In this document: positions 1-9,189 of the stretch, one piece after another
Position numbering within the stretch: the stretch's first letter is position 1
Layout: each line of letters opens with the position of its first letter
Source: Rickettsia endosymbiont of Lasioglossum villosulum
GTDB lineage: Bacteria > Pseudomonadota > Alphaproteobacteria > Rickettsiales > Rickettsiaceae
NCBI RefSeq assembly: GCF_964026455.1
Contig: NZ_OZ032152.1
Coordinates: forward strand, 682,001-746,000
Length of the DNA: 64,000 nt
Reading direction: 5' to 3'
Notes under the pieces: generated by a model
The model's database searches: none
The model's input: only the letters and a program-made list of their open reading frames with translations
What the model was told of the DNA's origin: nothing
Made by a program: the position numbers and the translations under genes

Positions 1-36
1 TGTTATTTGATAAATTTGTTCTTTGCTCCAAGCCAT
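1..36 (-). CDS. scoB: 3-oxoacid CoA-transferase subunit B, start only
   Basis: Twelve codons are visible on the minus strand, reading MAWSKEQIYQIT, from an ATG whose complement is at 34-36. The gene begins immediately after the scoA stop codon with no spacer, as expected for the two-subunit succinyl-CoA:3-ketoacid CoA-transferase operon. Subunit B normally carries the catalytic glutamate, which lies outside the window. The call rests on gene order and the typical M-x-W-x-x-E-Q start of the family. Confidence 0.75.
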   Translation of the reverse strand, partial: MAWSKEQIYQIT

Positions 37-735
37 TTATTTTGCTCTTGTTGTTAGTTGCTCAATGCGTTTTTCGTATTTTTCACCGACTATTAGCCTC
101 TGCACAAAAATATTAGGAGTGTGAATATCATCAGGATTAAGTTCACCAACTTCAACTATTTCTTCTACTTCACAAACAGTGACTTTTGCCGCACCTGCCA
201 TTACAGCGTTGAAATTTCTAGCGGTTTTATTATAAATAACATTACCGCTTTTATCAGCTTTATAGCCTTTAATAATAGCAAGATCAGCCTGTAATGCTGT
301 CTCCATTATATATTTTTCGCCGTTAAATTCTTTAGTTTCTTTATTCTCTTCTACGATCGTACCTATACCGGTTTTAGTATAGAAAGCGGGAATCCCAGCA
401 CAAGCAGCTCTAATTCGCTCGGCAAGAGTTCCTTGTGGGTTTAATTCAAGCTCTAATACTTTATCAAGATATTGCTGCTCAAAAATTTTATTTTCCCCTA
501 CATAAGAAGAGATCATTTTTTTGATTTGTTTAGTTTGAAGAAGTAAACCAAGACCGAAATTATCAACACCGCAATTATTGCTGATAATCGTTAAATTTTG
601 GACGTTGCTCTTAAGTAGGGCATTGATTAGATTTTCAGGGATACCGCATAGACCGAATCCGCCTGACATGATAGTCATGCCGTCATAAAGTAATCCTTCA
701 AGGGCTGCTTCAGCTGAAGGATAGATTTTGTTCAT
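37..735 (-). CDS. scoA: 3-oxoacid CoA-transferase subunit A
   Basis: This is the alpha subunit (232 aa, normal length) of the CoA transferase that moves CoA between succinyl-CoA and acetoacetate or a similar 3-oxoacid in the cytosol. The N-terminal glycine-rich loop [13 protein letters not shown] (about residues 25-37) and the [11 protein letters not shown] segment that follows are typical of the family. The tail-to-head contact with scoB gives a tight scoAB operon. The likely role is to recycle host-derived or internal acyl-CoA units; that physiological role is inferred. Confidence 0.93.
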   Translation of the reverse strand: MNKIYPSAEAALEGLLYDGMTIMSGGFGLCGIPENLINALLKSNVQNLTIISNNCGVDNFGLGLLLQTKQIKKMISSYVGENKIFEQQYLDKVLELELNPQGTLAERIRAACAGIPAFYTKTGIGTIVEENKETKEFNGEKYIMETALQADLAIIKGYKADKSGNVIYNKTARNFNAVMAGAAKVTVCEVEEIVEVGELNPDDIHTPNIFVQRLIVGEKYEKRIEQLTTRAK

Positions 736-831
736 AAATTTTTTATTATTTAATACTTACTATTAAGAAATTATGGGGATTTTCACAATAAGTCAAGAAT
801 ATTAACAACTTTAACTTATTAAAAAATTTAC

Positions 832-860
832 TTGTTAATTTTATAAATATTATATATAAT
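832..860 (+). promoter_or_regulatory. Candidate sigma-70 promoter
   Basis: A TTGTTA box at 832-837 and a perfect TATAAT at 855-860 are separated by 17 bases. Transcription would start near 867 and read into the signal peptide that begins at 894. It is the cleanest promoter I found in the window, and it serves a gene that is now broken. Confidence 0.6.
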
Positions 861-893
861 GCCTTTCTGATAAATTAACAAATATTAATAATT

Positions 894-1921
894 ATGAAAA
901 TAAGTAAATTAAGTTTAGCCTTTGCTACATGCATTTTGTCAGTAGCAGCAAATGCATCAAGCATAGATAATACCTCATCCAAAAAAGGATATAGTTATGT
1001 AGTAACTTATGGTTGCTAATCATGAAATAGGTGGGCATGGTGCTAGAATGAGAGAGTTTGACTTAAAAGTAACAAAGTATAAAGTTAATCCTTTCGATGG
1101 ATTCACTCAATAATAAGGCAAAAGATTTTGATTCTTTACAGGTTCATAAAAAAGCAGCTATAGATGTTGGAGGAATGCAAGCAAGTTATCTATTATCTGA
1201 AAATATTAAAGATAGATATATGAGCAGTAATAAAATTAACCCTACTTATGGTATAGGTTATTTTATAGCAAGGTTAGATCAAGCAACTTATATTTTTGAC
1301 ACTAATTTTAATGAAACTGATAAAAAGGGCAACGATATTAATGCTTATACAAAACTGATGAATAGTATATATGGTAATAATTATATTACCAAAAGCAAAA
1401 TGCGTTCTTATGCTTATTTAGATTTAATTGATCCATTTTTATTCTATTCTGCTTATTCATTTGTAATGAATACTAATCTTGATAATATTCCAATGATTAA
1501 TTTAGGAAGAGTAAAATATTTACCAGCTACCAGAGCTATACTTGCTCCATATGGTTTAGAGCGTGGTTTAGTTAATCATTTTGTTATTGACGATAAATAT
1601 ATCCAACTTAATATTAACTACGGAAAAAATCAAAAATTTAAGTCTTATGGCGTTGGATTTAAAGCAAATAACTTAGCAAAATTTGATTTTATTTCTTTAG
1701 GTTTAGAAGCTGCTTATTGGAATCAGCCTAAAATGCTAACTGCTACTCCTTTAAAGGAAAAATGTAAAAAAGGTGGCTTTGGAGCTGTTAATTTTGAACT
1801 TAGTTTAAATGATACATTTAAAATAGTTGGTTCAGGTGGTTATAAAACAGCAGGATTTATAGAGGGTATGCCTTTAAAATCTTCAGCTATAGTTAGAGCG
1901 GGTCTAAAACTGGATTTATAA
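894..1921 (+). pseudogene. Secreted HEIGGHG-motif protein, broken by frameshifts
   Basis: The original gene is spread over three frames. An ATG at 894 gives a clear signal peptide (MKISKLSLAFATCILSVAANA) and stops at 1017-1019. The next frame, about 1012-1113, encodes HEIGGHGARMREFDLK. The third frame runs from about 1097 to 1921 and holds 274 residues ending SAIVRAGLKLDL. The H-E-x-x-x-H pattern recalls zinc peptidases but is not the exact HExxH signature, so catalysis is only a guess. The C-terminal part may be a beta-rich outer-membrane region, judging from alternating short polar and hydrophobic runs and a final LKLDL. At least two frameshifts, and probably a small deletion near 1015, separate the parts. 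The ORF starting at 1097 should not be read as an intact protein. Confidence 0.8.
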
Positions 1922-1936
1922 GCCTTAAAATAATGA

Positions 1937-1972
1937 GTACCAGAGATGAAAACCGCTTTTCATCTCTGGTAC
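1937..1972. terminator. Perfect 16-bp hairpin with CCGC loop
   Basis: Arms 1937-1952 and 1957-1972 pair perfectly around the loop CCGC at 1953-1956. The hairpin lies 16 bases after the broken gene's stop. A4 and T4 tracts lie in the stem rather than after it, so it is only terminator-like. A related hairpin with the same core and loop but different outer arms is at 47903-47938. Confidence 0.65.
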
Positions 1973-2047
1973 AAATTAAATAATTATTTTTATTATTCTT
2001 AAGAGGTATATATAATCATAATATTAAATAATGATATATAATTATAT

Positions 2048-4273
2048 ATGCTAACTATTTTAGAGAAATTTTTATTTTCCCCCATCAAAGCTTTTATTAA
2101 TATTCGTGAAGATACTGCAGCTGCCCTTAAAAGGCTTGGTATTAGTAATATTCGTGATTTGCTATTTTATTCTCCTGTTTCTTATCAAACAAAAACATTA
2201 TCACCTAATCTAACAGAGGTTAAAGAAGGAGATTTAATTCAAGTAGAAGTAATAATTGAAAGCGTTAATCTACCGAATAAAAGCCATCAGCTGTTAAGAA
2301 TTACAGCAAGTAATGATACAGGCTCGTTGCTATTAGTATTTTTTCATAAACCACCCCCATTTATTTTTAATAAGCTGAAAGTTGGAACGAAGCATATTAT
2401 TAGTGGTAAGGTACAATTTTTTGATCATCACTTACAAATTTCTCATCCTGAATTTATCGTTAATCCTAAGCTTACAAAGGAACTAGAACCTATTTATTCT
2501 TTGACATACTTAATTAGTAACAAGCAATTATATTCATATATCATAAAAGTAATAGATATGTTTGAAGAGAAATGTAAGAATGTGCAGGATAAAGAGGTAA
2601 AGGAATATTTGGATGAAGTGCTAGAGAGCTTGAAAGGGGTGCATGTTCTTCGTCATTGCGAGGAGGCATTTATGCCGACGCGGCAATCTAGTGATGTAAA
2701 ATCATTAATTTCTGGATTGCCGCAGCCCCTAAAGGGGCTTCGCAATGACGATGTACATAAAAAATCCTTAGCCGCTAAAGAACTCATCGCCAATCAGATA
2801 TCTCTTTTTAAGGCACGTACGCAAATAGTAGGAAAGCATGGTAATATTTACCCTAAAGCGGAGCAGGTTCAAGCTAATATACTAAATAGTCTTGGGTTTG
2901 AGTTAACTTTTTATCAGCAGCAAGTAATAGAAGAGATAGAGAAAGATCAGGCTAGCGGCATTGAGATGATGAGATTATTACAAGGTGATGTTGGATCAGG
3001 TAAAACTTTAGTAGCCCTGCTTACCATGACGAATGTAGCAGTTGCGGGGTTTCAATCAACCTTAATGGCACCGACTGACTTACTTGCCAATCAGCATTAT
3101 GAGTTTTTTATTAGAGCTTTGAAAAATACCGATATAAAAATTGGATTACTTACCGGTAAAATACTTGGCTCGGCTAGAAAAAATATTATGATGCAGCTTG
3201 AAAATGGTGAAATTGATATATTAATTGGCACTCACGCTTTATTTCAAGAAAAAGTAAATTTTAAGAAGCTCGGTTATATAGTGATAGATGAGCAGCATAG
3301 ATTTGGCGTGCAGCAAAGACTTGATCTAATAAGTAAAGGTAAAAATCCCGATGTTTTAGTTATGACCGCAACACCGATTCCAAGAAGTCTTGCTCTTACT
3401 ATGTTTGGGGATATGACTATATCTAAGCTTCAAGGAAAGCCCAAAAATCGTCTGCCTATTGCAACAAACACCATGTCTATCAATAAAATCGAACATATTA
3501 TAGAAGCGATAAATAAGAAGCTTGTTGCAGGCGAGCGAATATATTGGATATGTCCATTGATAGAGCAGGCAAAAACCTCCGATGTCATACCGCGGCTCGA
3601 CCGCAATATCCAAAAAACAACTGATAATGCTAATAATTTTGACTGGATCCCGTGGACAAGCCACGGGATGACATCAGAGGAAGAAGATAGACTATTAATA
3701 GATGTAATGAATCGTTTTAATTCGATTGAGAATATTTATGCAGGATGCAGCGGTATTATTCATGGTAAGATGAAAAATGAGCAAAAAGATGCTGTAATGA
3801 AGCAATTTAAGGATGGAGAAATTAAGATATTAGTTGCAACAACTGTTATCGAGGTTGGGATAGATGTGCCTGAAGCAACATTAATTATTATTGAGAATGC
3901 CGAAAGGTTTGGACTTGCTCAGCTCCATCAGCTGAGAGGTAGAGTAGGGCGTGGTAGTTTACAATCATATTGTATATTGCTATATAATCCTAAAAGACTT
4001 GGTAAAGTTGGGCGTGGTAGATTTGAGATAATGAAACAAACTAATGACGGATTTTATATTGCCGAGCAGGACTTAAAACTTCGTGGTAGTGGTGAGATTT
4101 TAGGTGTAAAGCAAAGCGGTGAGATGGATTTTTTCTTTGCTGATTTAGCAAGAGATTATGACCTGTTACTTAAAGCTAATAAGTTTGCTGAAATAGGTGC
4201 AAATGGTAATGCAGAGTTTATTGATTTCCAAATTAAACTATTTGCAAAATCGCAGATTAGCGAGTTTGTATAA
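2048..4273 (+). CDS. recG: ATP-dependent DNA helicase RecG, with two repeat-derived insertions
   Basis: RecG remodels stalled replication forks and branched DNA. The wedge/OB domain covers about residues 1-200. Helicase lobe 1 carries Walker A GDVGSGKT (about 313-320) and the DEQH box (414-417). Lobe 2 carries HGKMKNEQKD, ATTVIEVGIDVP and QLRGRVGRG. The 741 residues are about 50 more than usual because palindromic repeats are inserted in frame at residues about 202-235 (family A) and 512-543 (family B). The first lies between the wedge domain and the helicase core, the second in lobe 2 between the ICPLIEQ motif and the HGKM motif. All helicase motifs remain, so the protein is probably active. 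A strong start is hard to see; the ATG at 2048 is followed by an uninterrupted family match. Confidence 0.95.
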   Translation: MLTILEKFLFSPIKAFINIREDTAAALKRLGISNIRDLLFYSPVSYQTKTLSPNLTEVKEGDLIQVEVIIESVNLPNKSHQLLRITASNDTGSLLLVFFHKPPPFIFNKLKVGTKHIISGKVQFFDHHLQISHPEFIVNPKLTKELEPIYSLTYLISNKQLYSYIIKVIDMFEEKCKNVQDKEVKEYLDEVLESLKGVHVLRHCEEAFMPTRQSSDVKSLISGLPQPLKGLRNDDVHKKSLAAKELIANQISLFKARTQIVGKHGNIYPKAEQVQANILNSLGFELTFYQQQVIEEIEKDQASGIEMMRLLQGDVGSGKTLVALLTMTNVAVAGFQSTLMAPTDLLANQHYEFFIRALKNTDIKIGLLTGKILGSARKNIMMQLENGEIDILIGTHALFQEKVNFKKLGYIVIDEQHRFGVQQRLDLISKGKNPDVLVMTATPIPRSLALTMFGDMTISKLQGKPKNRLPIATNTMSINKIEHIIEAINKKLVAGERIYWICPLIEQAKTSDVIPRLDRNIQKTTDNANNFDWIPWTSHGMTSEEEDRLLIDVMNRFNSIENIYAGCSGIIHGKMKNEQKDAVMKQFKDGEIKILVATTVIEVGIDVPEATLIIIENAERFGLAQLHQLRGRVGRGSLQSYCILLYNPKRLGKVGRGRFEIMKQTNDGFYIAEQDLKLRGSGEILGVKQSGEMDFFFADLARDYDLLLKANKFAEIGANGNAEFIDFQIKLFAKSQISEFV
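2651..2750 (+). repeat. Family A palindromic element inside recG, in frame
   Basis: The ends CGTCATTGCG at 2651 and CGCAATGACG ending at 2750 are inverted repeats shared with the intergenic family A elements of this window. The 100-bp unit is read through as about 34 residues, including HCEEAFMPTRQSS. No other region of RecG is related to it. Confidence 0.9.
3581..3675 (+). repeat. Family B palindromic element inside recG, in frame
   Basis: GATGTCAT at 3581-3588 and ATGACATC at 3668-3675 are its inverted ends, and the inner arms carry ACCGCGGCTCGACCGC and ATCCCGTGGACAAGCC. It encodes roughly 32 extra residues, including DVIPRLDRNIQ and DWIPWTSHGM. The same element type occurs between genes at 14345-14423. 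Confidence 0.88.
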
Positions 4274-4279
4274 CTGATT

Positions 4280-4362
4280 GTCATTGCGAGGAGTGTAGCT
4301 TTGATGCAATCCCAGGACATTCTCATAAGATTGCCACGCCACTTTCAGTGGCTCGCAATGAC
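4280..4362. repeat. Family A palindromic element
   Basis: An 83-bp intergenic palindrome with ends GTCATTGCGAG and CTCGCAATGAC, placed just after recG and before tRNA-Cys. Its transcript would fold into a long hairpin and could reduce read-through from recG. Confidence 0.85.
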
Positions 4363-4424
4363 GAGTTATATAAAATTTATTTGCTTTTTTCTCTGAATAT
4401 TGTTAGTATTACTGCGATTATACT

Positions 4425-4499
4425 GGCTGGGTAGCAAAGTGGTAATGCCGTGGACTGCAAATCCTCTATTCGTCGGTTCGATTCCGACCCTAGCCTCCA
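4425..4499 (+). tRNA. tRNA-Cys(GCA), CCA encoded
   Basis: The acceptor arms GGCTGGG and CCTAGCC pair (one G-T), the anticodon loop reads CTGCAAA with GCA at its centre, the T loop is GGTTCGATTCC, and CCA is encoded at 4497-4499. The sequence folds as a normal cloverleaf. Confidence 0.95.
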
Positions 4500-4517
4500 T
4501 CTAAAATTAAAAATTTT

Positions 4518-5435
4518 ATGGAATTTATTTCACAATTCCTAGAAATGTTACTCGCTGAGCGAGCATTATCAAAAAATTCCATACTTAGTTATAAGCGTGA
4601 TTTATTAGATTTTCATAATTATCTTGCCAAGCAAAAATTATCAGAATTAAATATTACTACTGACAATATTAGAAATTGGGTTGAGTATCTAGCAGAAAAT
4701 GGTTTGCAAGCTCGTTCTATTAACCGAAAAATATCAACTATAAAAAGTTATTATGAATTTTTAATTAGTGAAAACCATACTAACTTAAATCCTTTACTAA
4801 ATATAGATTTACCAAAATATCAAAATAAACTTCCTGAAATATTATCTATAGATGATATTAAATCATTGCTTGAATATTGCTCGCAAGATACTTCACCTGA
4901 AGGTATCCGGCTTAATGCAATGATCCACTTGCTGTATGCTAGCGGTCTTAGAGTCTCAGAGCTTGTTAGCCTTAAACTCAGCGATATTTTAAGTAATAAA
5001 GTGTCAAGAGAGGTAAAAAAAATATTTTCCGTACTTGGTAAAGGTAATAAAGAAAGAATTATAGTAATAAATGAGCCGGCTATTAATAGTCTTGTTAAAT
5101 ATTTAGCAGTTAGAGATAACTTTGTAAATAAAACAAAACCAAAAAATCTTATTTACTTATTCCCTTCTTCATCTGCTGCCGGTTACATGACTAGGCAAAA
5201 TTTTGCTATCCTCTTAAAATCGGCTGCTCTTTACGCTGGGCTTAATCCTGAGCATATTTCCCCGCACGTATTGCGTCATAGCTTTGCAAGCCATTTGCTT
5301 GAGGGCGGAGCGGATTTACGTGTTATTCAAGAGCTATTAGGTCATGCTGATATCTCTACTACTCAAATTTACACTCATCTTCAAACCAACCATCTTAAAA
5401 AAGCATTGTTACATCATCCCCTCAGTAAAAATTAA
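4518..5435 (+). CDS. xerD: Tyrosine recombinase XerD/XerC type
   Basis: This 305-residue site-specific recombinase has the full catalytic set: R145 in SGLRVSEL, K175 in GKGNKER, H250 and R253 in [13 protein letters not shown]276 in [15 protein letters not shown] and nucleophile Y285. The N-terminal SAM-like DNA-binding domain spans residues 1-95. Xer proteins resolve chromosome dimers at dif. XerD is preferred over XerC from overall length and C-terminal sequence, but the two are hard to separate by eye. It follows tRNA-Cys by 18 bases. Nothing nearby looks like an integrated phage or island, so a housekeeping role is more likely than an integrase. Confidence 0.85.
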   Translation: MEFISQFLEMLLAERALSKNSILSYKRDLLDFHNYLAKQKLSELNITTDNIRNWVEYLAENGLQARSINRKISTIKSYYEFLISENHTNLNPLLNIDLPKYQNKLPEILSIDDIKSLLEYCSQDTSPEGIRLNAMIHLLYASGLRVSELVSLKLSDILSNKVSREVKKIFSVLGKGNKERIIVINEPAINSLVKYLAVRDNFVNKTKPKNLIYLFPSSSAAGYMTRQNFAILLKSAALYAGLNPEHISPHVLRHSFASHLLEGGADLRVIQELLGHADISTTQIYTHLQTNHLKKALLHHPLSKN

Positions 5436-5506
5436 AATATTTTAATTATTGTATAAAATTCTTGCTAATATTTACTAACTATGCATAATACGCTTTTTTG
5501 ATATTC

Positions 5507-5513
5507 AAGGAGG
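5507..5513 (+). promoter_or_regulatory. Strong Shine-Dalgarno AAGGAGG
   Basis: AAGGAGG lies four bases before the ATG at 5518. Most genes in this AT-rich window have weak ribosome binding sites, so this one fixes the start and suggests efficient translation of the unknown protein that follows. Confidence 0.75.
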
Positions 5514-5517
5514 ATAA

Positions 5518-6360
5518 ATGAAATTTACTAAATTTTTTTGTATAACAGTTGAGAGTGATGATAATGAGTATGATATAAATTATATTGCAGAACATATAAT
5601 TTATAATAGTAAAAGCAAGAAAATTACGTTAGAAGATTTACAAGAACTACAAAAACTATCAAATTTACCGAAACATATAAAACAATTATTTCTATTGAAT
5701 TTAGAAAGTAAAATATCTGATGAAAGGTTACATAGTCTTAACGAAAAAATAATGGAGCATGCTGTGGGTTTATCTGTTTCTGAAGATCTAAGTTTTTTTC
5801 TACGCAAATCAGATGATTCTATATTACGTAACTTACTTTATTTAGAGGCAATAAGAAATAATTTTACCGCTGAATTTAATGAAGAAGGAGATCTAACAAT
5901 TAATTTTCCTAATTCAATATTGCAGCTTTATAAACTATTAGTTAATAATTTTTATTTGAAAAAGTTTAAAGATGATGAAACTCAGAAAAAAATATATAAT
6001 TTATATCAAAAAAATTTAAAAGATGAAAGTAAAGATGAGTTAGAAAATCATTATGTTAAACAGAGCTTAGCAGAAAGTACAATGTGTTTATTTATAAGTA
6101 AATATATTAATGAGCATGATCTAAATAAAGTATTTAAGTTGCCTATATTTAAACGCAAATTAGATAATTCATTAGAATTAGGATATCCAGACAATAAAGA
6201 TACTAGAGTAATAGTAGTTAATAAAGTATTAAATGATATAGATAGTATTTATATTAGTAATTTAGCATCTTCAGATATTTTAGAATCAGTAATGTATAGT
6301 AAATTAGATGATGAAATAATTACAGTAAAAGTTTTAGGAACTATTGAAACAGAATTATGA
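5518..6360 (+). CDS. Rickettsia-type hypothetical protein, paralogue 1
   Basis: I do not recognise a function. The 280 residues are charged, mostly helical and lack a signal peptide or membrane segment. Residues about 40-120 match the next gene in pattern: a helical segment ending in LNEKIMEHAVGL, then a short linker with D-x-x-F, then LLYLEAIRNNFTAEF. The neighbour has LNRAVMEHASEL and LLLLEAKRHGMKAEL at the same spacing. The two genes are therefore an old tandem duplication. The start is supported by AAGGAGG four bases upstream. Possible roles, including a secreted effector or cytosolic scaffold, are not testable from sequence. Confidence 0.8.
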   Translation: MKFTKFFCITVESDDNEYDINYIAEHIIYNSKSKKITLEDLQELQKLSNLPKHIKQLFLLNLESKISDERLHSLNEKIMEHAVGLSVSEDLSFFLRKSDDSILRNLLYLEAIRNNFTAEFNEEGDLTINFPNSILQLYKLLVNNFYLKKFKDDETQKKIYNLYQKNLKDESKDELENHYVKQSLAESTMCLFISKYINEHDLNKVFKLPIFKRKLDNSLELGYPDNKDTRVIVVNKVLNDIDSIYISNLASSDILESVMYSKLDDEIITVKVLGTIETEL

Positions 6361-6466
6361 CCTACGAGCTACTATCCTAAAATTTTAGTGATATAGTCAG
6401 TAAAAATTCATGGTAATTAGTTTATTACATATTTAATATAATTGTGTCATTAAGTTATTACCATAT

Positions 6467-7687
6467 ATGTTAAAAGAATCAAAGAAGAATCAAAATTCTA
6501 TTACAAATAAAAATCTAGCAGATTTAGTTATTGAAGAATTAGAAAATGAGAATTTTGATTTAAAAGTTTTAGAAAAAATACAGCAAGCCTTTAGTACTGC
6601 AAGTAAGCAAAAGCAGAGAGAAGCTTTTATATCTATTATAAATACAAATCTTAAAAATAATCAGTTACATAAATTAAATAGGGCAGTAATGGAACATGCA
6701 AGCGAGCTAATGCCGGTTAATGACCCGAATTTTGTTTGTCGTACTACTGATAATAAAATTTGGGGAGAATTATTATTATTAGAGGCAAAACGTCATGGTA
6801 TGAAAGCCGAACTTAACTCCAAGTTAGAACTACAGCCTCTTAATATCAAAAATATACCTCAAGAAATATTAAACCATTATTTCGTTCTCAAACAAAAATT
6901 TTATCCCCAAAGGGATTCCAAAGACTCAATAGATAGTAGGATTGCTCAAAGTATTAATTTTCTGCTATATGCTCCTCTTTTTCGAGAAATAAAAGAATAT
7001 GAGAAGTTATCTGATATGGATAAACTGATCGCAGAAAGTAACATACGAAACCCTAACGGCAAATATGTTCAAAATTTGGTAGAGAAAAAATTAGCAGCAT
7101 ATATAGAAAAGCATTCTAATACTCAAGAAAAATACGAGAATAAAAAAAATGAAGAAAAAGAAGCTGAAATATCTTCAATAATTGAAACATCAATAGGAAA
7201 GTTAGAGCAAAATAAAAAAATAGCTATTGAAGGTCAACAACGAGAGAAAATTAAGAGACGTATATCTAGATTTTTAGAAGAATTTTCAATTGAATTACTA
7301 ACTTCTAACAAAAAAAAGTTAGTAGATATAATCCATCAAGAGCTTTATCAAAAAAGATCTGTATGGTCAAAAATAGTTAATTATTGCGGTATAAAATATT
7401 ATAAGATTTCAAAAGAAAACCTTAAAAATATAAAAGAAGTAATAGGTAGTAAAATTTGTTACTTTACTATGAAACCAGAAGTAAGAAAGCAGTTAGAGCA
7501 GCTTTCAAAGCAGCTACATAAATCAGGTGCAGTAATATCTTCAGTTGATAAAGATAAGCAGAAAAACCTAAAAGAATTAAAGGAAAATTTTAAAGAATTG
7601 AAGAAATTAAAAAATCCAGTATTGCCGTCGAAAATTAAACAAACTAAATCTAAAACAAAAGCAAATCCTCCCCTGCCTAAAATCTAG
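6467..7687 (+). CDS. Rickettsia-type hypothetical protein, paralogue 2, with coiled coil
   Basis: This 406-residue protein of unknown function shares its first 130 residues in pattern with the upstream gene (LNRAVMEHASEL, LLLLEAKRHGMKAEL). It adds a lysine/glutamate-rich coiled-coil region from about residue 210 to 260 (EKYENKKNEEKEAEISSII and onward) and a basic, proline-tipped tail (KTKANPPLPKI). No signal peptide or transmembrane segment is visible. The charged tail and coiled coil fit protein-protein contact or host-directed activity, but this is inference. It ends 15 bases before the convergent mgtE gene. Confidence 0.8.
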   Translation: MLKESKKNQNSITNKNLADLVIEELENENFDLKVLEKIQQAFSTASKQKQREAFISIINTNLKNNQLHKLNRAVMEHASELMPVNDPNFVCRTTDNKIWGELLLLEAKRHGMKAELNSKLELQPLNIKNIPQEILNHYFVLKQKFYPQRDSKDSIDSRIAQSINFLLYAPLFREIKEYEKLSDMDKLIAESNIRNPNGKYVQNLVEKKLAAYIEKHSNTQEKYENKKNEEKEAEISSIIETSIGKLEQNKKIAIEGQQREKIKRRISRFLEEFSIELLTSNKKKLVDIIHQELYQKRSVWSKIVNYCGIKYYKISKENLKNIKEVIGSKICYFTMKPEVRKQLEQLSKQLHKSGAVISSVDKDKQKNLKELKENFKELKKLKNPVLPSKIKQTKSKTKANPPLPKI

Positions 7688-7702
7688 AGCTTTTTATTTA
7701 TG

Positions 7703-9073
7703 CTATACCAGAAAGACGTGAGCAAGACTTAAAAAGGTGAGAAAACCTAAAGCATCGGTTAGGGTAGTCAGAAAGACGCCAGAGCCAGCAGCTGGGTCAA
7801 TATCGAAATAGTGCAGTAATATCGGAATAGCAGAGCCAAATAACCCTGCTACCAGAAAGTTTAAGATTACAGCAATAGCAAAAATTACGCTAAGATTAAG
7901 GTCCATCAGCATCACAAAGCTAAGTCCTGCACCGATGATTGCTAGCACAAAGCCGTTAAAACCCGATACGGCTATTTCTTTCAAGATTATTTTACTTACG
8001 TTACTATAATGAATATCTTTATTGGCAAGTGCTCTAACCGTAACTGTCATAACTTGCGTACCTGCATTGCCGCCCATAGAGGCTACAATAGGCATAGTAG
8101 CTGCAAGTGTTACAAGCTTTGCAATAGTATCATTAAAATGATTAATAATAAGCGAAGTCATGCAAGCGGTAATCAGATTAACAAATAACCATGGAAAACG
8201 ATGTTTTACAGTGTAAAAGAAGTTAAAGAAAGTATCTTGTGTATGCACACCGCTTAGCGATAATATATCCTTTTCGGCTTGTTCTTCAATAATATAGATT
8301 ATATTGTCAATAGATACGCTACCAATTAATTTACCATTTTTATTGACTACTGGTACTATAGTTAAAGCATATTGTTTAAAAATGAAACTAAGTTCATTTA
8401 AATCGGTGAAACTATCAGCCAGTTTAAAATCTTTACTCATTAAATTTTTCACCAATTCATTTTTTTCATGCTTAATTAAAGTACTAAGCGAGATGATACC
8501 GATAGGACGCAGTTTATTGTCTGTAACAATAGCAGCGTGGAAGTCATTTTTGACAGTTTTTATAAAATTTAACGACTCTTTAACAGTCCAATTTTCTTGA
8601 AGATTAACAAAGTCTCGCTCTATTACCCTTCCTACTGTATTTTCTGGATATGTACACCCAATAGTGATTTGATGTTTTTTTTCTTTAGAAAGATTGCTTA
8701 ATATTAAATCTTTAATATCATCATCTAAGTCAATTACAACTTCAATAGCATCTTCTATATCTAGCTTATCAATTAATTCTGCTGATTTTTTTATGCCAAG
8801 AGTTTCTATTATTAAAGGTTTGCTGTAAGCATTTAGTGAAACTAAAGTTTCAGGTTTGATTTTGTCTTGTAGTAGTGGAATGATTATTTTGTAGATTTTA
8901 GGACTTAAATTATCTAAGAAATCAGCTAAATCAGCATAATGAAGTTCTGCAAGCCTACTAGCCGCAGCATTATAATTATGATCTTCTAATAAATCATTAA
9001 TTTGATCAAAAATTTCAGCAAATTGATCATGATGATCAGGTAATATGCTTTTGAACATACTGAAATTAGGCAT
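7703..9073 (-). CDS. mgtE: Magnesium transporter MgtE
   Basis: The gene encodes a 456-residue inner-membrane Mg2+ channel. Domain order is a helical MgtE N-domain (residues about 15-130), a CBS pair (about 135-265) that senses Mg2+, and five membrane helices at the C-terminus. The pore signature GGNAGTQVMTVTVRAL is present. Length and domain order are normal. It is transcribed away from the Rpn gene, and a palindromic element (9085-9189) occupies its upstream region. Confidence 0.95.
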   Translation of the reverse strand: MPNFSMFKSILPDHHDQFAEIFDQINDLLEDHNYNAAASRLAELHYADLADFLDNLSPKIYKIIIPLLQDKIKPETLVSLNAYSKPLIIETLGIKKSAELIDKLDIEDAIEVVIDLDDDIKDLILSNLSKEKKHQITIGCTYPENTVGRVIERDFVNLQENWTVKESLNFIKTVKNDFHAAIVTDNKLRPIGIISLSTLIKHEKNELVKNLMSKDFKLADSFTDLNELSFIFKQYALTIVPVVNKNGKLIGSVSIDNIIYIIEEQAEKDILSLSGVHTQDTFFNFFYTVKHRFPWLFVNLITACMTSLIINHFNDTIAKLVTLAATMPIVASMGGNAGTQVMTVTVRALANKDIHYSNVSKIILKEIAVSGFNGFVLAIIGAGLSFVMLMDLNLSVIFAIAVILNFLVAGLFGSAIPILLHYFDIDPAAGSGVFLTTLTDALGFLTFLSLAHVFLV

Positions 9074-9084
9074 AATCCCTTACC

Positions 9085-9189
9085 TATAGTCAATTGATTT
9101 GAACGCATGTAGCAGGTTGTTCGTCGTCTTGCCTATTATTATAAGCTCTACCCTCACGCCTGTCACAAAATTCAACTGAATTGACTATA
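9085..9189. repeat. Family H palindromic element, AATTGACTATA ends
   Basis: TATAGTCAATT at 9085-9095 is inverted as AATTGACTATA at 9179-9189, and pairing extends imperfectly to about 19 bases at each end. The 105-bp interior contains GCATGTAGCAGGTTGTTCG and CCTCACGCCTGTCACAAAA. Its ends are unlike families A-G, and I see no other copy in the window. The remaining sequence to 9422 shows no gene, only a TATAAT at 9388-9393 ahead of the Rpn gene. Confidence 0.7.

Noticed and set aside
3356..3664. Minus-strand ORF of 102 codons within recG
   Set aside because: It is the shadow of recG and its repeat insertion, with no independent support.
4518..5435. Phage or island integrase beside tRNA-Cys
   Set aside because: The sequence fits the Xer family, tRNA-Cys is complete with no duplicated end, and no phage genes follow.
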